Positions 40,644-49,193 of a DNA stretch of 50,301 nt are shown piece by piece. The position numbers were made by a program, and so were the translations under genes. Numbering within the stretch: position 1 is the stretch's first letter; each line of letters starts with the position of its first letter. Source of the DNA: Bordetella parapertussis (lineage in GTDB: Bacteria; Pseudomonadota; Gammaproteobacteria; Burkholderiales; Thiobacillaceae); the NCBI GenBank assembly GCA_945890495.1, contig CAMDCO010000012.1:1-50301 (forward strand), in the 5' to 3' direction. The notes beneath the pieces were generated by a model. The model ran no database searches, was not told the origin of the DNA, and saw nothing but the letters and a program-made list of their open reading frames with translations.

Positions 40644-40742
40644 GGCAAGCCTCCAGCTTGTTCTTTTGATTTTATTGAACAAAATGGAGTCACACCCACC
40701 ATCATAAGTTGTACCCTTTTTATTTATCAACTCGGAGCCTAC

Positions 40743-41510
40743 ATGAAGATCTCTATCCTGACCGTTGCCTTGCTGTCCACCGTTTCCGCCGCCGCCATAG
40801 CTTCCACCCCGGAAGCCACCCTGGCTCGCATGACCGACATGACCACCAACACCGCCGCCTTCAAGGATCCGAAGGCCTTCGTGCAGTGGCTCAACACCAC
40901 CAGCGAGCCGGGCTTCTACACCCTCATGGGCAACAACATGATGTCGCCGAACAACTGGACCAAGATGATGGCCACCGGTCTGGATCCCCGCGCCATGACC
41001 AATTACATGCAGTTCACTGACCCGGCCGTGGCCGCTAAGTGGATGGGTGCCGCCATGGATCCGCAGTTCTACACCGCCATGATGACCCCGATGATGGATC
41101 CGGCCAAGTCGATGCGCTGGATGATGATGCCGATGGACCCGAAGGTCATGAACATGGGTATGCAGATGCTGAACCCGACCACCTCCATGAACTGGATGAT
41201 GGCCCCGATGTCCCCGCAATCCATGAACATGATGATGGCCCCGATGAACCCCAACATGTACACCTCCTGGATGGGTGCTGGCATGAACCCGGCCACCTAC
41301 GGTCCGATGGGTAGCATGATGAACCCGGCCACCTACACCGCGATGGACCTGTCTGCCCTGACCAACATGATGACCCCGATGATGGCTCCGATCACTGCGA
41401 TCGCTCCGGCCGTCACGGCTGTGGCTGCTCCGGCTGCTGCTCCGGCCAAGGCTGCTGCTCCGGCTGCTGTAGCGGCTCCGGCCAAGGCTGCTGCTCCGGC
41501 CAAGAAGTAA
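40743..41510 (+). CDS. Exported methionine-rich repeat protein of unknown function
   Basis: A 255-residue protein that I do not recognise as a named family. A signal peptide (about 1-20, ending AAAIAS) precedes a short domain (about 21-100). Next come consecutive units of alternating 13 and 12 residues that start M(D/N/S)P or LNP, for example MDPAKSMRWMMMP, MDPKVMNMGMQM, LNPTTSMNWMMAP and MSPQSMNMMMAP. The C-terminal ~30 residues are Ala/Pro/Lys repeats. There are 45 methionines (about 18%), and no cysteine or histidine. It stands alone with its own promoter and terminator and is transcribed away from the DUF72-like gene. A structural or Cu(I)-binding role through thioethers, or coating of an inclusion, are guesses. 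Confidence 0.85.
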   Translation: MKISILTVALLSTVSAAAIASTPEATLARMTDMTTNTAAFKDPKAFVQWLNTTSEPGFYTLMGNNMMSPNNWTKMMATGLDPRAMTNYMQFTDPAVAAKWMGAAMDPQFYTAMMTPMMDPAKSMRWMMMPMDPKVMNMGMQMLNPTTSMNWMMAPMSPQSMNMMMAPMNPNMYTSWMGAGMNPATYGPMGSMMNPATYTAMDLSALTNMMTPMMAPITAIAPAVTAVAAPAAAPAKAAAPAAVAAPAKAAAPAKK

Positions 41511-41522
41511 TCCTTCTTCGCC

Positions 41523-41557
41523 AAAAAAACGGCCACCTTCGGGTGGCCGTTTTTTTT
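41523..41557 (+). terminator. Rho-independent terminator
   Basis: An 8-bp stem CGGCCACC/GGTGGCCG with a TTCG tetraloop, flanked by seven A and eight T. It closes the methionine-rich gene 13 bases after its stop, and the A-tract makes it usable from both strands. Confidence 0.93.
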
Positions 41558-41627
41558 GTCTCTTGGTGATTGGTAGTGGATGGTAGTGGATCTGGCCACA
41601 TTACACATTTTGGCAACCACGACGGCC

Positions 41628-41840
41628 ATGGCCCATGTAGGGGCAGGCCCCCGTGCCTGCCCTAACGGTACATGGGCAACCACAGGGGGTTGCCCCTACG
41701 GCGGGAAATTTGGTATTTCGGTGACAGTTTACTAAATACACTAAACTGCGGGGTCCATGTGATTTGTAGTGGGTCATCCAGGTCATCGTGCCAAATCACA
41801 TAGCGCCAAACAAACCGTTCGGCCTGAGCCTGTCGAAGGC
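41628..41840. repeat. Repeat cluster between the methionine-rich gene and cysS
   Basis: A GTAGGGGCAGG...TTGCCCCTAC hairpin doublet (about 41638-41700) is followed by TTTCGGTGACAGTTTACTAA (about 41716), a TIR hairpin with ends CATGTGATTTG and CAAATCACATA (41756-41802), and TTCGGCCTGAGCCTGTCGAA (about 41818-41837). The 41707-41803 part resembles 12935-13030, and the 41757-41840 part resembles 30155-30237. Nothing else is seen from 41558 to 41897. Confidence 0.75.
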
Positions 41841-41897
41841 TCACATAGGGCCTTTTTTATTGCCCCTATTGCGGCAAAGCGTGACGGTAAAGCCTAA

Positions 41898-43289
41898 TCA
41901 GCCCCGCCGCCAGGTCGTGCCTTGTGCGCCATCTTCCAGGGCGATGCCGGCGGCCTTCAGTTCGTCGCGAATCGCATCAGAACGGGCAAAGTCGCGTGCC
42001 TTCTTAGCGGCCGCGCGCTCCGCAATCAGTGCCTCGATGCGCGCCGGCGCATAACCATCGTCGGCCGGGCCCGATTGCAAGAACGCCTCAGCATCGCGTT
42101 CAAACAAGCCCAACACGCCGCCCAGCGCCCGCAACTGTCCGGCCAGCGCCGCGTCGTGACTACGATTTACCTCGGCGGCCAAATCAAAAAGCACCGCCAT
42201 CGCCTCGGGCGTATTCAGGTCGTCGTCCATCGCCGCCTTGAAACGGGCCGGGTAAGCCGCACTCCAGTTAACGGCCCCCTCTCCCTTGATGGGAGAGGGC
42301 TGAGGAGAGGGTGAGCCCTTGAGCGCCGTATACAGCCGCGTCAGCGCACCCTTGGCATCATCCAGATGGGCATCGGAATAGTTCAACGGGCTGCGGTAAT
42401 GGGCGCGCAGGATAAAGAATCGCACCACCTCGGCGTCGTATTTCTCCAGCACCTCGCGAATGGTGAAAAAGTTGCCCAGACTTTTGGACATCTTTTCGTT
42501 GTCGATGCGCACAAAGCCGTTGTGCAACCAGGTGTTGACGAAGCGGCACTGATGCGCGCCCTCGCTCTGGGCGATCTCGTTTTCGTGATGCGGAAATTGC
42601 AGGTCCTGGCCGCCGCCGTGGATGTCGAAATGCGGCCCCAAAAGATCGGAACCCATCGCCGAACATTCGATATGCCAGCCCGGCCGCCCGGCACCCCAAG
42701 GCGATGGCCAGGACGGCTCACCTGGTTTGGCCGCCTTCCACAACACAAAATCGAGCGGATCGCGCTTGTGCGGATCGACCTCGACGCGCTCACCCGCGTT
42801 CAGCTCGTCCAGCGACTTGCCCGACAGCCGCCCGTAGGTTGGGAAGCTGCGCACGGCGTAATACACATCGCCGTTCTCAGCGGCATAGGCATGGCCGCGT
42901 TCGATCAGGCGCGAGATCATGGTCAGCATCGAGCCCACATACTCGGTGGCACGCGGTTCATGGTCCGGCGGCAAAACACCTAGCGCCTCGCCGTCCTCGT
43001 GCATGGCATCGATGAAGCGCTGCGTCAGCGCGGTGTACGGCTCGCCGTTGTCCGCAGCACGCTTGATGATCTTGTCGTCAATGTCGGTGATGTTGCGCAC
43101 ATAGGTCACCTGTAAATCCGAGGCCCGCAGCCAACGCGTCAGCATATCGAACACCACCAGCACGCGGGCGTGGCCGAGGTGGCAGTAGTCGTACACCGTC
43201 ATGCCGCACACATACAGGCGCACCTGGCCGGGGGTGATGGGGACGAACGCCTCTTTGTGCCGCGTCAGCGAGTTGTAAAAACTGAGCAT
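41898..43289 (-). CDS. cysS: Cysteinyl-tRNA synthetase, with an in-frame repeat insertion
   Basis: A 463-residue class I synthetase. The HIGH-type motif is HLGH (37-40), KMSKS is at 266-270, and the zinc ligands are Cys28, Cys209, His234 and Glu238. ATG 43289 is chosen by homology and overlaps the glnS stop by one base. Residues about 325-340 ([14 protein letters not shown]) are encoded by a CTCTCC/GGAGAGG palindrome and sit in the linker before the anticodon-binding region, where insertions should be tolerated. Otherwise complete. Confidence 0.95.
   Translation of the reverse strand: MLSFYNSLTRHKEAFVPITPGQVRLYVCGMTVYDYCHLGHARVLVVFDMLTRWLRASDLQVTYVRNITDIDDKIIKRAADNGEPYTALTQRFIDAMHEDGEALGVLPPDHEPRATEYVGSMLTMISRLIERGHAYAAENGDVYYAVRSFPTYGRLSGKSLDELNAGERVEVDPHKRDPLDFVLWKAAKPGEPSWPSPWGAGRPGWHIECSAMGSDLLGPHFDIHGGGQDLQFPHHENEIAQSEGAHQCRFVNTWLHNGFVRIDNEKMSKSLGNFFTIREVLEKYDAEVVRFFILRAHYRSPLNYSDAHLDDAKGALTRLYTALKGSPSPQPSPIKGEGAVNWSAAYPARFKAAMDDDLNTPEAMAVLFDLAAEVNRSHDAALAGQLRALGGVLGLFERDAEAFLQSGPADDGYAPARIEALIAERAAAKKARDFARSDAIRDELKAAGIALEDGAQGTTWRRG
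42274..42318. repeat. CTCTCCC/GGGAGAGGG palindrome inside cysS
   Basis: The sequence CCCTCTCCCTTGATGGGAGA, followed by GGGCTGAGGAGAGGGTGA, belongs to the same palindrome family found at about 5870-5900, 30537-30570, 31918-31960 and 49130-49160. It keeps the cysS frame open and codes [13 protein letters not shown]. Confidence 0.85.
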
Positions 43290-44989
43290 CAGACCGATTC
43301 CTTCGCCCAAGTGTCTTTCAGGCCCACCGCCCGATTGAACACCGCCTTTTGCCCCGGCTGATGGTCAAAACGATCTGCGCAGAAATAGCCCAGCCGTTCA
43401 AATTGATAACGCGTCTCCGGGGCGCAGGTCAGGGCCGCCGCCTCGACCCAGCCTTGCACCACCGCCAGCGAATCTGGGTTGATGAACTCCAGAAAATCGC
43501 GTTCCTTATCGGCATCCGGGCGCGGCACGGTAAACAAGCGGTCGTAGAGGCGAATCTCGGCCGGCACAGCGTGTTCCGTGGACAGCCAGTGGATGACGCC
43601 CTTGACCTTGCGGCCGACCGGGTTCTGGCCCAGCGTCGCCGGGTCAAGGGAACAACGCAATTCCACCACCTGCCCCGCCGCGTCCTTGATCACCTCATCG
43701 CAACGAATCACATAGGAATAGCGCAAGCGCACCTCGCCGCCGGGCGTCAGGCGTTGCCAGCCGGGCGGCGGCGTCTCAGCAAAGTCGTCCGCCTCAATCC
43801 ACAGCTCGCGGGCAATAGGCACCTCGCGCTCGCCAAACTCGGGATGTTGCGGATGAAAGCCAGCGCTACGCGAACCGGTCACGCCCGGCTCGAAATTAGT
43901 CAGCACCACCTTGAGCGGCCGCACCACGGCCATCACGCGCGGCGCGCTGGATTCCAGGTCTTCGCGAATGCAGCCCTCCAGCACGCTCATGTCCACCACA
44001 TTCTCGGATTTCGAAATACCGATGCGGCGGGCGAATTCGCGAATCCCGGCCGGGGTGTAGCCGCGCCGACGCATGCCGTGAATGGTCGGCATGCGTGGAT
44101 CGTCCCAACCGGCCACATGAGCTTGCTGCACCAGTTGCAACAGCTTGCGCTTGGAAGTGATCGTGTAGAGCAGTTCCAGACGCGAAAACTCGATCTGACG
44201 CGGGTGACAGGGGATCGAAATATGGTCCAACACCCAGTCGTAGAGCGGGCGATGATCGGCGAACTCCAGCGTGCACAGCGAATGGGTGATGCCTTCCAGC
44301 GCATCCGAGATGCAATGCGTGTAGTCGTACATCGGGTAGATGCACCACGCATCCCCGGTGCGGATGTGGTGGGCGCGCTTGATGCGGTAGATCACCGGAT
44401 CGCGCATGTTCATGTTGGGCGAGGCCATGTTGATCTTCGCCCGCAAGGTGCGACTGCCATCGGCAAACTCGCCCGCCTTCATGCGCCGGAACAGGTCGAG
44501 ATTTTCTTCGATGCTGCGCTCACGATACGGGCTATTGCGGCCCGGTTCCTTCAGCGTGCCACGATATTCACGCATCTCATCGGCATTCAGATCATCGACG
44601 AAGGCCAGCCCACGGCCGATCAACTCCTCGGCAAAATCATAAAGCCGCTGAAAATAATCCGACGCCCAACGCACCTCGCCGTTCCACGCAAAGCCCAGCC
44701 AGCGCACATCTTCCTGAATCGCCTCGGCGTACTCGGCCTCTTCCTTGGCCGGGTTGGTATCGTCAAAACGCAGGTTGCACAGGCCCGGGTAATCCTGCGC
44801 CAAGCCAAAGTTAAGACAGATCGACTTGGCGTGACCGACATGCAGATAGCCGTTGGGCTCGGGCGGAAAGCGGGTCTGGATGGCGGCGTGCTTGCCGTGG
44901 CCAAGATCGTCTTCGACGATGGCGCGGATAAAATGAGAAACCGCCGTCGTAGGGGTCTGCACAGGGGAGTGAGGTGAGGAAGTCGTCAT
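43289..44989 (-). CDS. glnS: Glutaminyl-tRNA synthetase
   Basis: A 566-residue class I synthetase. [16 protein letters not shown] contains the HIGH motif (HVGH, 50-53), [10 protein letters not shown] is the KMSKS equivalent, and [20 protein letters not shown] is a GlnRS hallmark. The two C-terminal beta-barrel anticodon domains are present. Length compares with E. coli GlnRS (554). Its upstream region holds three 12-bp tandem repeats. It is coupled to cysS downstream. Confidence 0.96.
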   Translation of the reverse strand: MTTSSPHSPVQTPTTAVSHFIRAIVEDDLGHGKHAAIQTRFPPEPNGYLHVGHAKSICLNFGLAQDYPGLCNLRFDDTNPAKEEAEYAEAIQEDVRWLGFAWNGEVRWASDYFQRLYDFAEELIGRGLAFVDDLNADEMREYRGTLKEPGRNSPYRERSIEENLDLFRRMKAGEFADGSRTLRAKINMASPNMNMRDPVIYRIKRAHHIRTGDAWCIYPMYDYTHCISDALEGITHSLCTLEFADHRPLYDWVLDHISIPCHPRQIEFSRLELLYTITSKRKLLQLVQQAHVAGWDDPRMPTIHGMRRRGYTPAGIREFARRIGISKSENVVDMSVLEGCIREDLESSAPRVMAVVRPLKVVLTNFEPGVTGSRSAGFHPQHPEFGEREVPIARELWIEADDFAETPPPGWQRLTPGGEVRLRYSYVIRCDEVIKDAAGQVVELRCSLDPATLGQNPVGRKVKGVIHWLSTEHAVPAEIRLYDRLFTVPRPDADKERDFLEFINPDSLAVVQGWVEAAALTCAPETRYQFERLGYFCADRFDHQPGQKAVFNRAVGLKDTWAKESV

Positions 44990-45001
44990 GCCGGCGGCTT
45001 T

Positions 45002-45037
45002 GTGAACCTAATGGTGAACCTAGTGGTGAACCTAATG
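45002..45037. repeat. Three tandem 12-bp repeats upstream of glnS
   Basis: GTGAACCTAATG, GTGAACCTAGTG and GTGAACCTAATG follow each other without a gap, 13-48 bases upstream of the glnS ATG, in the space between divergent glnS and the TPR gene. They could affect glnS expression or be a slippage product. Confidence 0.85.
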
Positions 45038-45142
45038 GCGATGGTAAAAATATGGGCGACTGTTAGAATCAGCAAACTTTTTTGCAATGTCCTGTGTTGC
45101 GCAACCCTGACCAGATCTCTGGTGGCCGCGAGTATATCACCC

Positions 45143-46159
45143 ATGTCCCCGACCCAAACCCTAAACCAAACCCTAAACAAGGCCCTTCTTGCTGTCCTCG
45201 GCACGGCCCTGCTCTGTCTGGGCATGACCCGTGCTCAAGCCGGCAATCTGGACGACATCCAAGCCCTGATGTTCAAGAACGACCTGAACGGCGCCCTCAC
45301 CCAACTCGACCAACACCTGAACGAAAGCCCCAAGGATCGGGACGGCCGCTTCCTGAAAGGCATCCTGCTCACCGAGATGCGCCGACTGCCCGAGGCCATC
45401 GAGGTCTTTACCGCCCTGACTCGTGATGAGCCCAAACTGCCTGAGCCTTTCAACAACCTGGCCGTGATCTATGCCGCCCAAGGCCGTTTCGACAAGGCCC
45501 GCGAGTCCTTGGAACTCGCCATCAAGACCCACCCCAGCTACTCCGTCGCGCACGAAAACCTGGGCGACCTCTATGCCAAGCTCGCCTCCATGGCCTATGA
45601 CAAGGCCTTGGAACTGGATCGCGCCAACACCACCACACAGACCAAGCTGGCCCTGATCCGCGACCTCTTCTCCGCCCCGGCCCGAATCACCGCCGAATCC
45701 GCTGCTGCACCGGCAAGCCCCACATCGTCTGCGACCGCAGAAGCCACGCGTACGCCCGTCAAAATGGCCCCATCCGCTACTGCCGCGGCCACCAAGGCCC
45801 CGGCCAAGACCCGCGCGACGACGCCTGCCCCAACGACCGGGATCGAGTCCGCCGTTCAGGCCTGGGCCGCGGCTTGGGGCCGTCAGGATGTGGCCGCCTA
45901 CCTGACCCACTACAGCGACCATTTCAAACCGGCCACCGGTGTAGCGCTGGAACAATGGAAGGCGGATCGGGAGACGCGTATCAAAACGCCGAAGTCCATC
46001 CTGATTGAACTGATGAAACTTGAGGTCAAGGTCGAGGGCGACAGCGCCACGGCGACCTTCAAGCAACACTACCAATCCGAGCGTCTCAATGAATGGACGC
46101 GCAAGACCCTGCAACTGCGGCGCGAGAGCGATGTCTGGCGCATCGTCGACGAGCGCTGA
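45143..46159 (+). CDS. Exported TPR protein with NTF2-like (Cds6-type) C-terminal domain
   Basis: A 338-residue protein. A signal peptide (about 12-32, ending TRAQAG) precedes three to four TPR units (about 35-165, including FNNLAVIYAAQGRFDKARESLE), an Ala/Thr/Pro-rich linker (about 170-230) and an NTF2-like domain (about 235-338). The last domain resembles the C-terminal domain attached to Cds6-family L,D-transpeptidases. The next gene, 10 bases on, is an L,D-transpeptidase, so the two probably act together in the periplasm. ATG 45143 is chosen because the signal peptide follows it; the frame is open 47 codons further. Confidence 0.75.
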   Translation: MSPTQTLNQTLNKALLAVLGTALLCLGMTRAQAGNLDDIQALMFKNDLNGALTQLDQHLNESPKDRDGRFLKGILLTEMRRLPEAIEVFTALTRDEPKLPEPFNNLAVIYAAQGRFDKARESLELAIKTHPSYSVAHENLGDLYAKLASMAYDKALELDRANTTTQTKLALIRDLFSAPARITAESAAAPASPTSSATAEATRTPVKMAPSATAAATKAPAKTRATTPAPTTGIESAVQAWAAAWGRQDVAAYLTHYSDHFKPATGVALEQWKADRETRIKTPKSILIELMKLEVKVEGDSATATFKQHYQSERLNEWTRKTLQLRRESDVWRIVDER

Positions 46160-46169
46160 ACCCTGGCCG

Positions 46170-47279
46170 ATGCCAATACCCGCCCTCCGCGCATGCTTCA
46201 CCCTCTGTGCCTTGCTGACTTGGCCCGGCCTCTGCGCCGCTGCGCCCGCGAATAGCCCAACCCAAGTCAAGGTGCAGACCCAGGCCCTGACCCCGCTGCC
46301 GGATCAACTCCTGGCTCAAGCGCTGCAAGCGGTGCGCGAACAGCGTCTGACCGATGCCGAGGCCGACATCAACCGTCTGCTCAAGCTACAACCCGATTTC
46401 CACCTCGCCCAACTCATCCGCGGCGACATCCTACTTGCCCGAAGCCGCCCGCTCGTCCAACTCGGTGCCGTGGATATAAAACCATCCGCCGAGAACAAAC
46501 TGGACGACCTGCGTGACGAGGCACGGGCGCGCCTGCAACGCCACCTCCATCACCCCGACCCGCGCCTCCTGCCCACCGCCATCCTGCAGATCAGTCCCGC
46601 GCAGCCCTTTGTCCTCCTCGCCGACACCGCCCGCTCCCGCCTCTATCTATTTGAGAACATCGCCGGCGAGCCGCGTCTGCTGCGCGACTATTACCTCAGC
46701 ATCGGTCGCATGGGCACCGAAAAACGCCGCGAAGGCGACAAGAAAACGCCCTTGGGCGTCTATCGCATCACGACCCACCTGCCCGATCAGCGCCTGACCG
46801 ACTTTTACGGTGCCGGCGCCTTTCCCCTGAATTACCCCAACGCCTGGGATCGCGCCCAAGGCCGAACCGGCCACGGCATCTGGTTACACGGTGTGCCCTC
46901 CGACACCTATAGCCGAGCCCCCAATTCCAGTGACGGTTGTCTGGTCGTCACCAATCCAGACCTCATCGAACTGCGCCGTTTCGTCCAGGTCGGCCAAACC
47001 CCCGTCATCATCGCCAGACAGGTCGAATGGATGGATCGCGCCGCGTGGACGGCCCAGCGCAAGACGCTCCTTGCCACATTCCAGAAAAAGACGCGCAAGA
47101 CCGATCTGCGCCAGGCCAGCCTGTTCCTCGACCCGCAGGAGCGCCTGGCCACCATTGACCTGCTCGCCCGCAATGGCCAACCCGAAAACCTCTATCTGCA
47201 TCGGCAAAAAGGCCGCTGGCATCTGGTCACATCGGGACCCGCCCAACCGCACCCAAAACTGGCCCGCAACGACCCTTAA
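46170..47279 (+). CDS. L,D-transpeptidase (YkuD family) with N-terminal TPR-like region
   Basis: A 369-residue exported protein. The signal peptide is about 1-24 (ending LCAA), with a short TPR-like helical stretch (about 40-95). The YkuD domain (about 140-300) includes KKTPLGVYRI and the active site HGVPSDTYSRAPNSSDGC with the catalytic Cys. The usual SHGC is SDGC here. It should cross-link peptidoglycan or attach proteins to it. It follows the TPR/NTF2 gene closely, which suggests that a two-gene version of the Cds6 architecture is used. Confidence 0.85.
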   Translation: MPIPALRACFTLCALLTWPGLCAAAPANSPTQVKVQTQALTPLPDQLLAQALQAVREQRLTDAEADINRLLKLQPDFHLAQLIRGDILLARSRPLVQLGAVDIKPSAENKLDDLRDEARARLQRHLHHPDPRLLPTAILQISPAQPFVLLADTARSRLYLFENIAGEPRLLRDYYLSIGRMGTEKRREGDKKTPLGVYRITTHLPDQRLTDFYGAGAFPLNYPNAWDRAQGRTGHGIWLHGVPSDTYSRAPNSSDGCLVVTNPDLIELRRFVQVGQTPVIIARQVEWMDRAAWTAQRKTLLATFQKKTRKTDLRQASLFLDPQERLATIDLLARNGQPENLYLHRQKGRWHLVTSGPAQPHPKLARNDP

Positions 47280-47313
47280 TTTCAAACCCTAACCAGCAAA
47301 GGAAAACCTCCGC

Positions 47314-47805
47314 ATGATCACCCTGCACACCAATCACGGCGCTATCACCCTAGAACTTGATGCCGAAAAGGCCCCCGACACGGCCGCCAACTTTACCCAG
47401 TACGCAAAAGACGGCTTCTATGACGGCACCGTCTTTCATCGCGTCATCAAGGGCTTCATGATCCAGGGTGGCGGCTTTACCGAGGACATGAAACAAAAGA
47501 CCACCCGCGCCGAGATCCAGAATGAGGCCAGCAACGGCCTGAAGAACGCCAAATACACCGTCGCCATGGCCCGCACCCCGGACCCGCACTCGGCCTCTAG
47601 CCAGTTCTTCATCAACCTTTCCGACAACGACTTCCTCAACTTCCGCGCCGCCAACGCCCAAGGCTACGGCTACTGCGTCTTCGGCAAGGTCACCGCCGGG
47701 AGCGAGATCGTCGACAAGATCGGCCAAGTGCGCACCGGCAACCGCGCCGGCCACCAAGATGTCCCGGTCGAGTCCGTCATCATCGAGCGCGTCGAGATCG
47801 CCTGA
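47314..47805 (+). CDS. ppiB: Peptidyl-prolyl cis-trans isomerase B (cyclophilin)
   Basis: A 163-residue cytoplasmic cyclophilin without a signal peptide. The [13 protein letters not shown] core, with its catalytic Arg, and [16 protein letters not shown] are intact. A ribosome site AGGAAAA precedes the ATG. It is followed 14 bases later by lpxH, a common pairing. Confidence 0.95.
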   Translation: MITLHTNHGAITLELDAEKAPDTAANFTQYAKDGFYDGTVFHRVIKGFMIQGGGFTEDMKQKTTRAEIQNEASNGLKNAKYTVAMARTPDPHSASSQFFINLSDNDFLNFRAANAQGYGYCVFGKVTAGSEIVDKIGQVRTGNRAGHQDVPVESVIIERVEIA

Positions 47806-47819
47806 TCCAGGCTACGGCG

Positions 47820-48551
47820 ATGCAAGCCCCTACCCTCTTCATCGCCGACCTGCACCTCACCCCAGAAAGGCCGCAGATCAATGCGGCCTTTTTTGCCTTC
47901 ATCGCCGACCCGGCGGCCCGAGCGCACGCCCTCTACATCCTCGGTGATTTTTTCGAAGCCTGGGTCGGTGATGACGACCTGGCCGCCCCACTCCATACCG
48001 AGGTCGCCGCGGCACTCAAGCGCCTGACCGAGCGCGGCATACCCGTCTTCCTAATGCACGGCAATCGCGACTTTCTCCTCGCCGAGGTCTTCTGCCACGC
48101 CAGTGGCGCGACCCTGATCGCCGATCCCAGCGTCATTGAACTGAACGGCGAAGGCACCCTGCTCATGCACGGCGACACCCTCTGCACCGACGATATCGCC
48201 TATCAAGCCTTCCGCGCACAGGCTCGCGACCCGGGCTGGCAAGCCAACTTCCGAGCCAAACCCTTGGCCGAACGCCACGCCCTCGCCAATGCCCTGCGGG
48301 CGCAAAGCGAAGAGACCAAGGCCGACAAGACCCCAGCCATCATGGATGTCAGTCCAGGGACCGTCAGCAACGCCCTGCGTCAATCCGGCTGCCACCGCCT
48401 GATCCACGGCCACACCCACCGCCCCGCTCTACACCACCTTGAGATCGACGGTCACATGGCCGAACGCTGGGTCCTCCCCGCTTGGTATGAGGGCGCAGGC
48501 TGGCTGCAGTGCGATGCCAGCGGCTGCCAACTGAATTTCAGCCCCATGTGA
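47820..48551 (+). CDS. lpxH: UDP-2,3-diacylglucosamine diphosphatase LpxH
   Basis: A 243-residue metallophosphoesterase of lipid A synthesis (UDP-diacylglucosamine to lipid X). Metal ligands are in LFIADLHLTPERP, GDFFEAWVGDD, HGNRDFLL, LMHGDTLCTDD and LIHGHTHRPA. The length fits the family. The final codons and the stop (ATGTGA at 48546-48551) are part of the left terminal repeat of the element that begins at 48545, so the element abuts or has replaced the natural end. Confidence 0.93.
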   Translation: MQAPTLFIADLHLTPERPQINAAFFAFIADPAARAHALYILGDFFEAWVGDDDLAAPLHTEVAAALKRLTERGIPVFLMHGNRDFLLAEVFCHASGATLIADPSVIELNGEGTLLMHGDTLCTDDIAYQAFRAQARDPGWQANFRAKPLAERHALANALRAQSEETKADKTPAIMDVSPGTVSNALRQSGCHRLIHGHTHRPALHHLEIDGHMAERWVLPAWYEGAGWLQCDASGCQLNFSPM

Positions 48552-49184
48552 CTTGCAGGGGCCCAACTTCTACGGCTCCAGCCCCTCGCGAAAAAGACGG
48601 CCGGGATGGTGGTGGTGGCCCCCCCTCCCCCCCTCGCGGGGGAGGTGCCCGTAGGACGGATGAGGGTCGTGCGTTGATCAACCGGCTGCGCCTTAGCGTG
48701 AAACAACACGGTCATTGGCGTAGGGGCAACCAGGGCAGGCACAGGGGCCTGCCCCTACGAGGTGACCGTCCCTCAACAGGCGTAGGGGCAACCCCCCGTG
48801 GTTGCCCTGCAATCCCCCTGTGGTTGCCCTGCAATCCCCCTGTGGTTGCCCATTCGCCACCAGGGCAGGCACAGGGGCCTGCCCCTACGAGGTGACCGCC
48901 CCTCAACAGGCGTAGGGGCAACCCCCCGTGGTTACCCTGCAATCCCCCGTGGTTGCCCATTCGCCACCAGGGCAGGCACAGGGGCCTGCCCCTACGAGGT
49001 GACCGTCCCTCAACAGGCGTAGGGGCAACCCCCCGTGGTTGCCCTGGTTGGGCGGGCACGAGGACGGCCCCTGCAATCGGTTTCATGATTTGGGGTGGCA
49101 ATGCCATGAAAGTTGAGGCTGCTTTCCCTCTCCCCAGCCCTCTCCCGGTGGGAGAGGGAGCCTTGCCCACTACAAATCACATAG
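48545..49184. mobile_element. 640-bp composite repeat element with degenerate terminal inverted repeats
   Basis: The left end CATGTGACTTGCAGGGGC (48545 on) and right end GCCCACTACAAATCACATAG (49165-49184) are imperfect inverted repeats of the same family as 5708-6470. Inside are a GC palindrome (48620-48650), GCCTTAGCGTGAAACAACAC (about 48689), about three ~100-bp hairpin-doublet units (48730-49050) inverted relative to those at 5974-6276, CAATCGGTTTCATGATTTGG (about 49075), and a CTCTCC palindrome (49130-49160). No gene. Confidence 0.65.
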
Positions 49185-49193
49185 CGCCATAAA

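Noticed and set aside
40596-41219. N-terminal extension of the DUF72-like frame, rich in His and Gly.
   Set aside because: It is the complement of the methionine-rich repeat gene. The likely start is ATG 40595.
44986-45225. A leftward 79-codon frame with RFT repeats next to glnS.
   Set aside because: The repeats come from the 12-bp tandem array. The frame overlaps the signal peptide of the TPR gene.
48730-49050. Regular repeats that might suggest a CRISPR array.
   Set aside because: The units are self-complementary GC hairpins with repeated, not unique, spacers. There are no cas genes.
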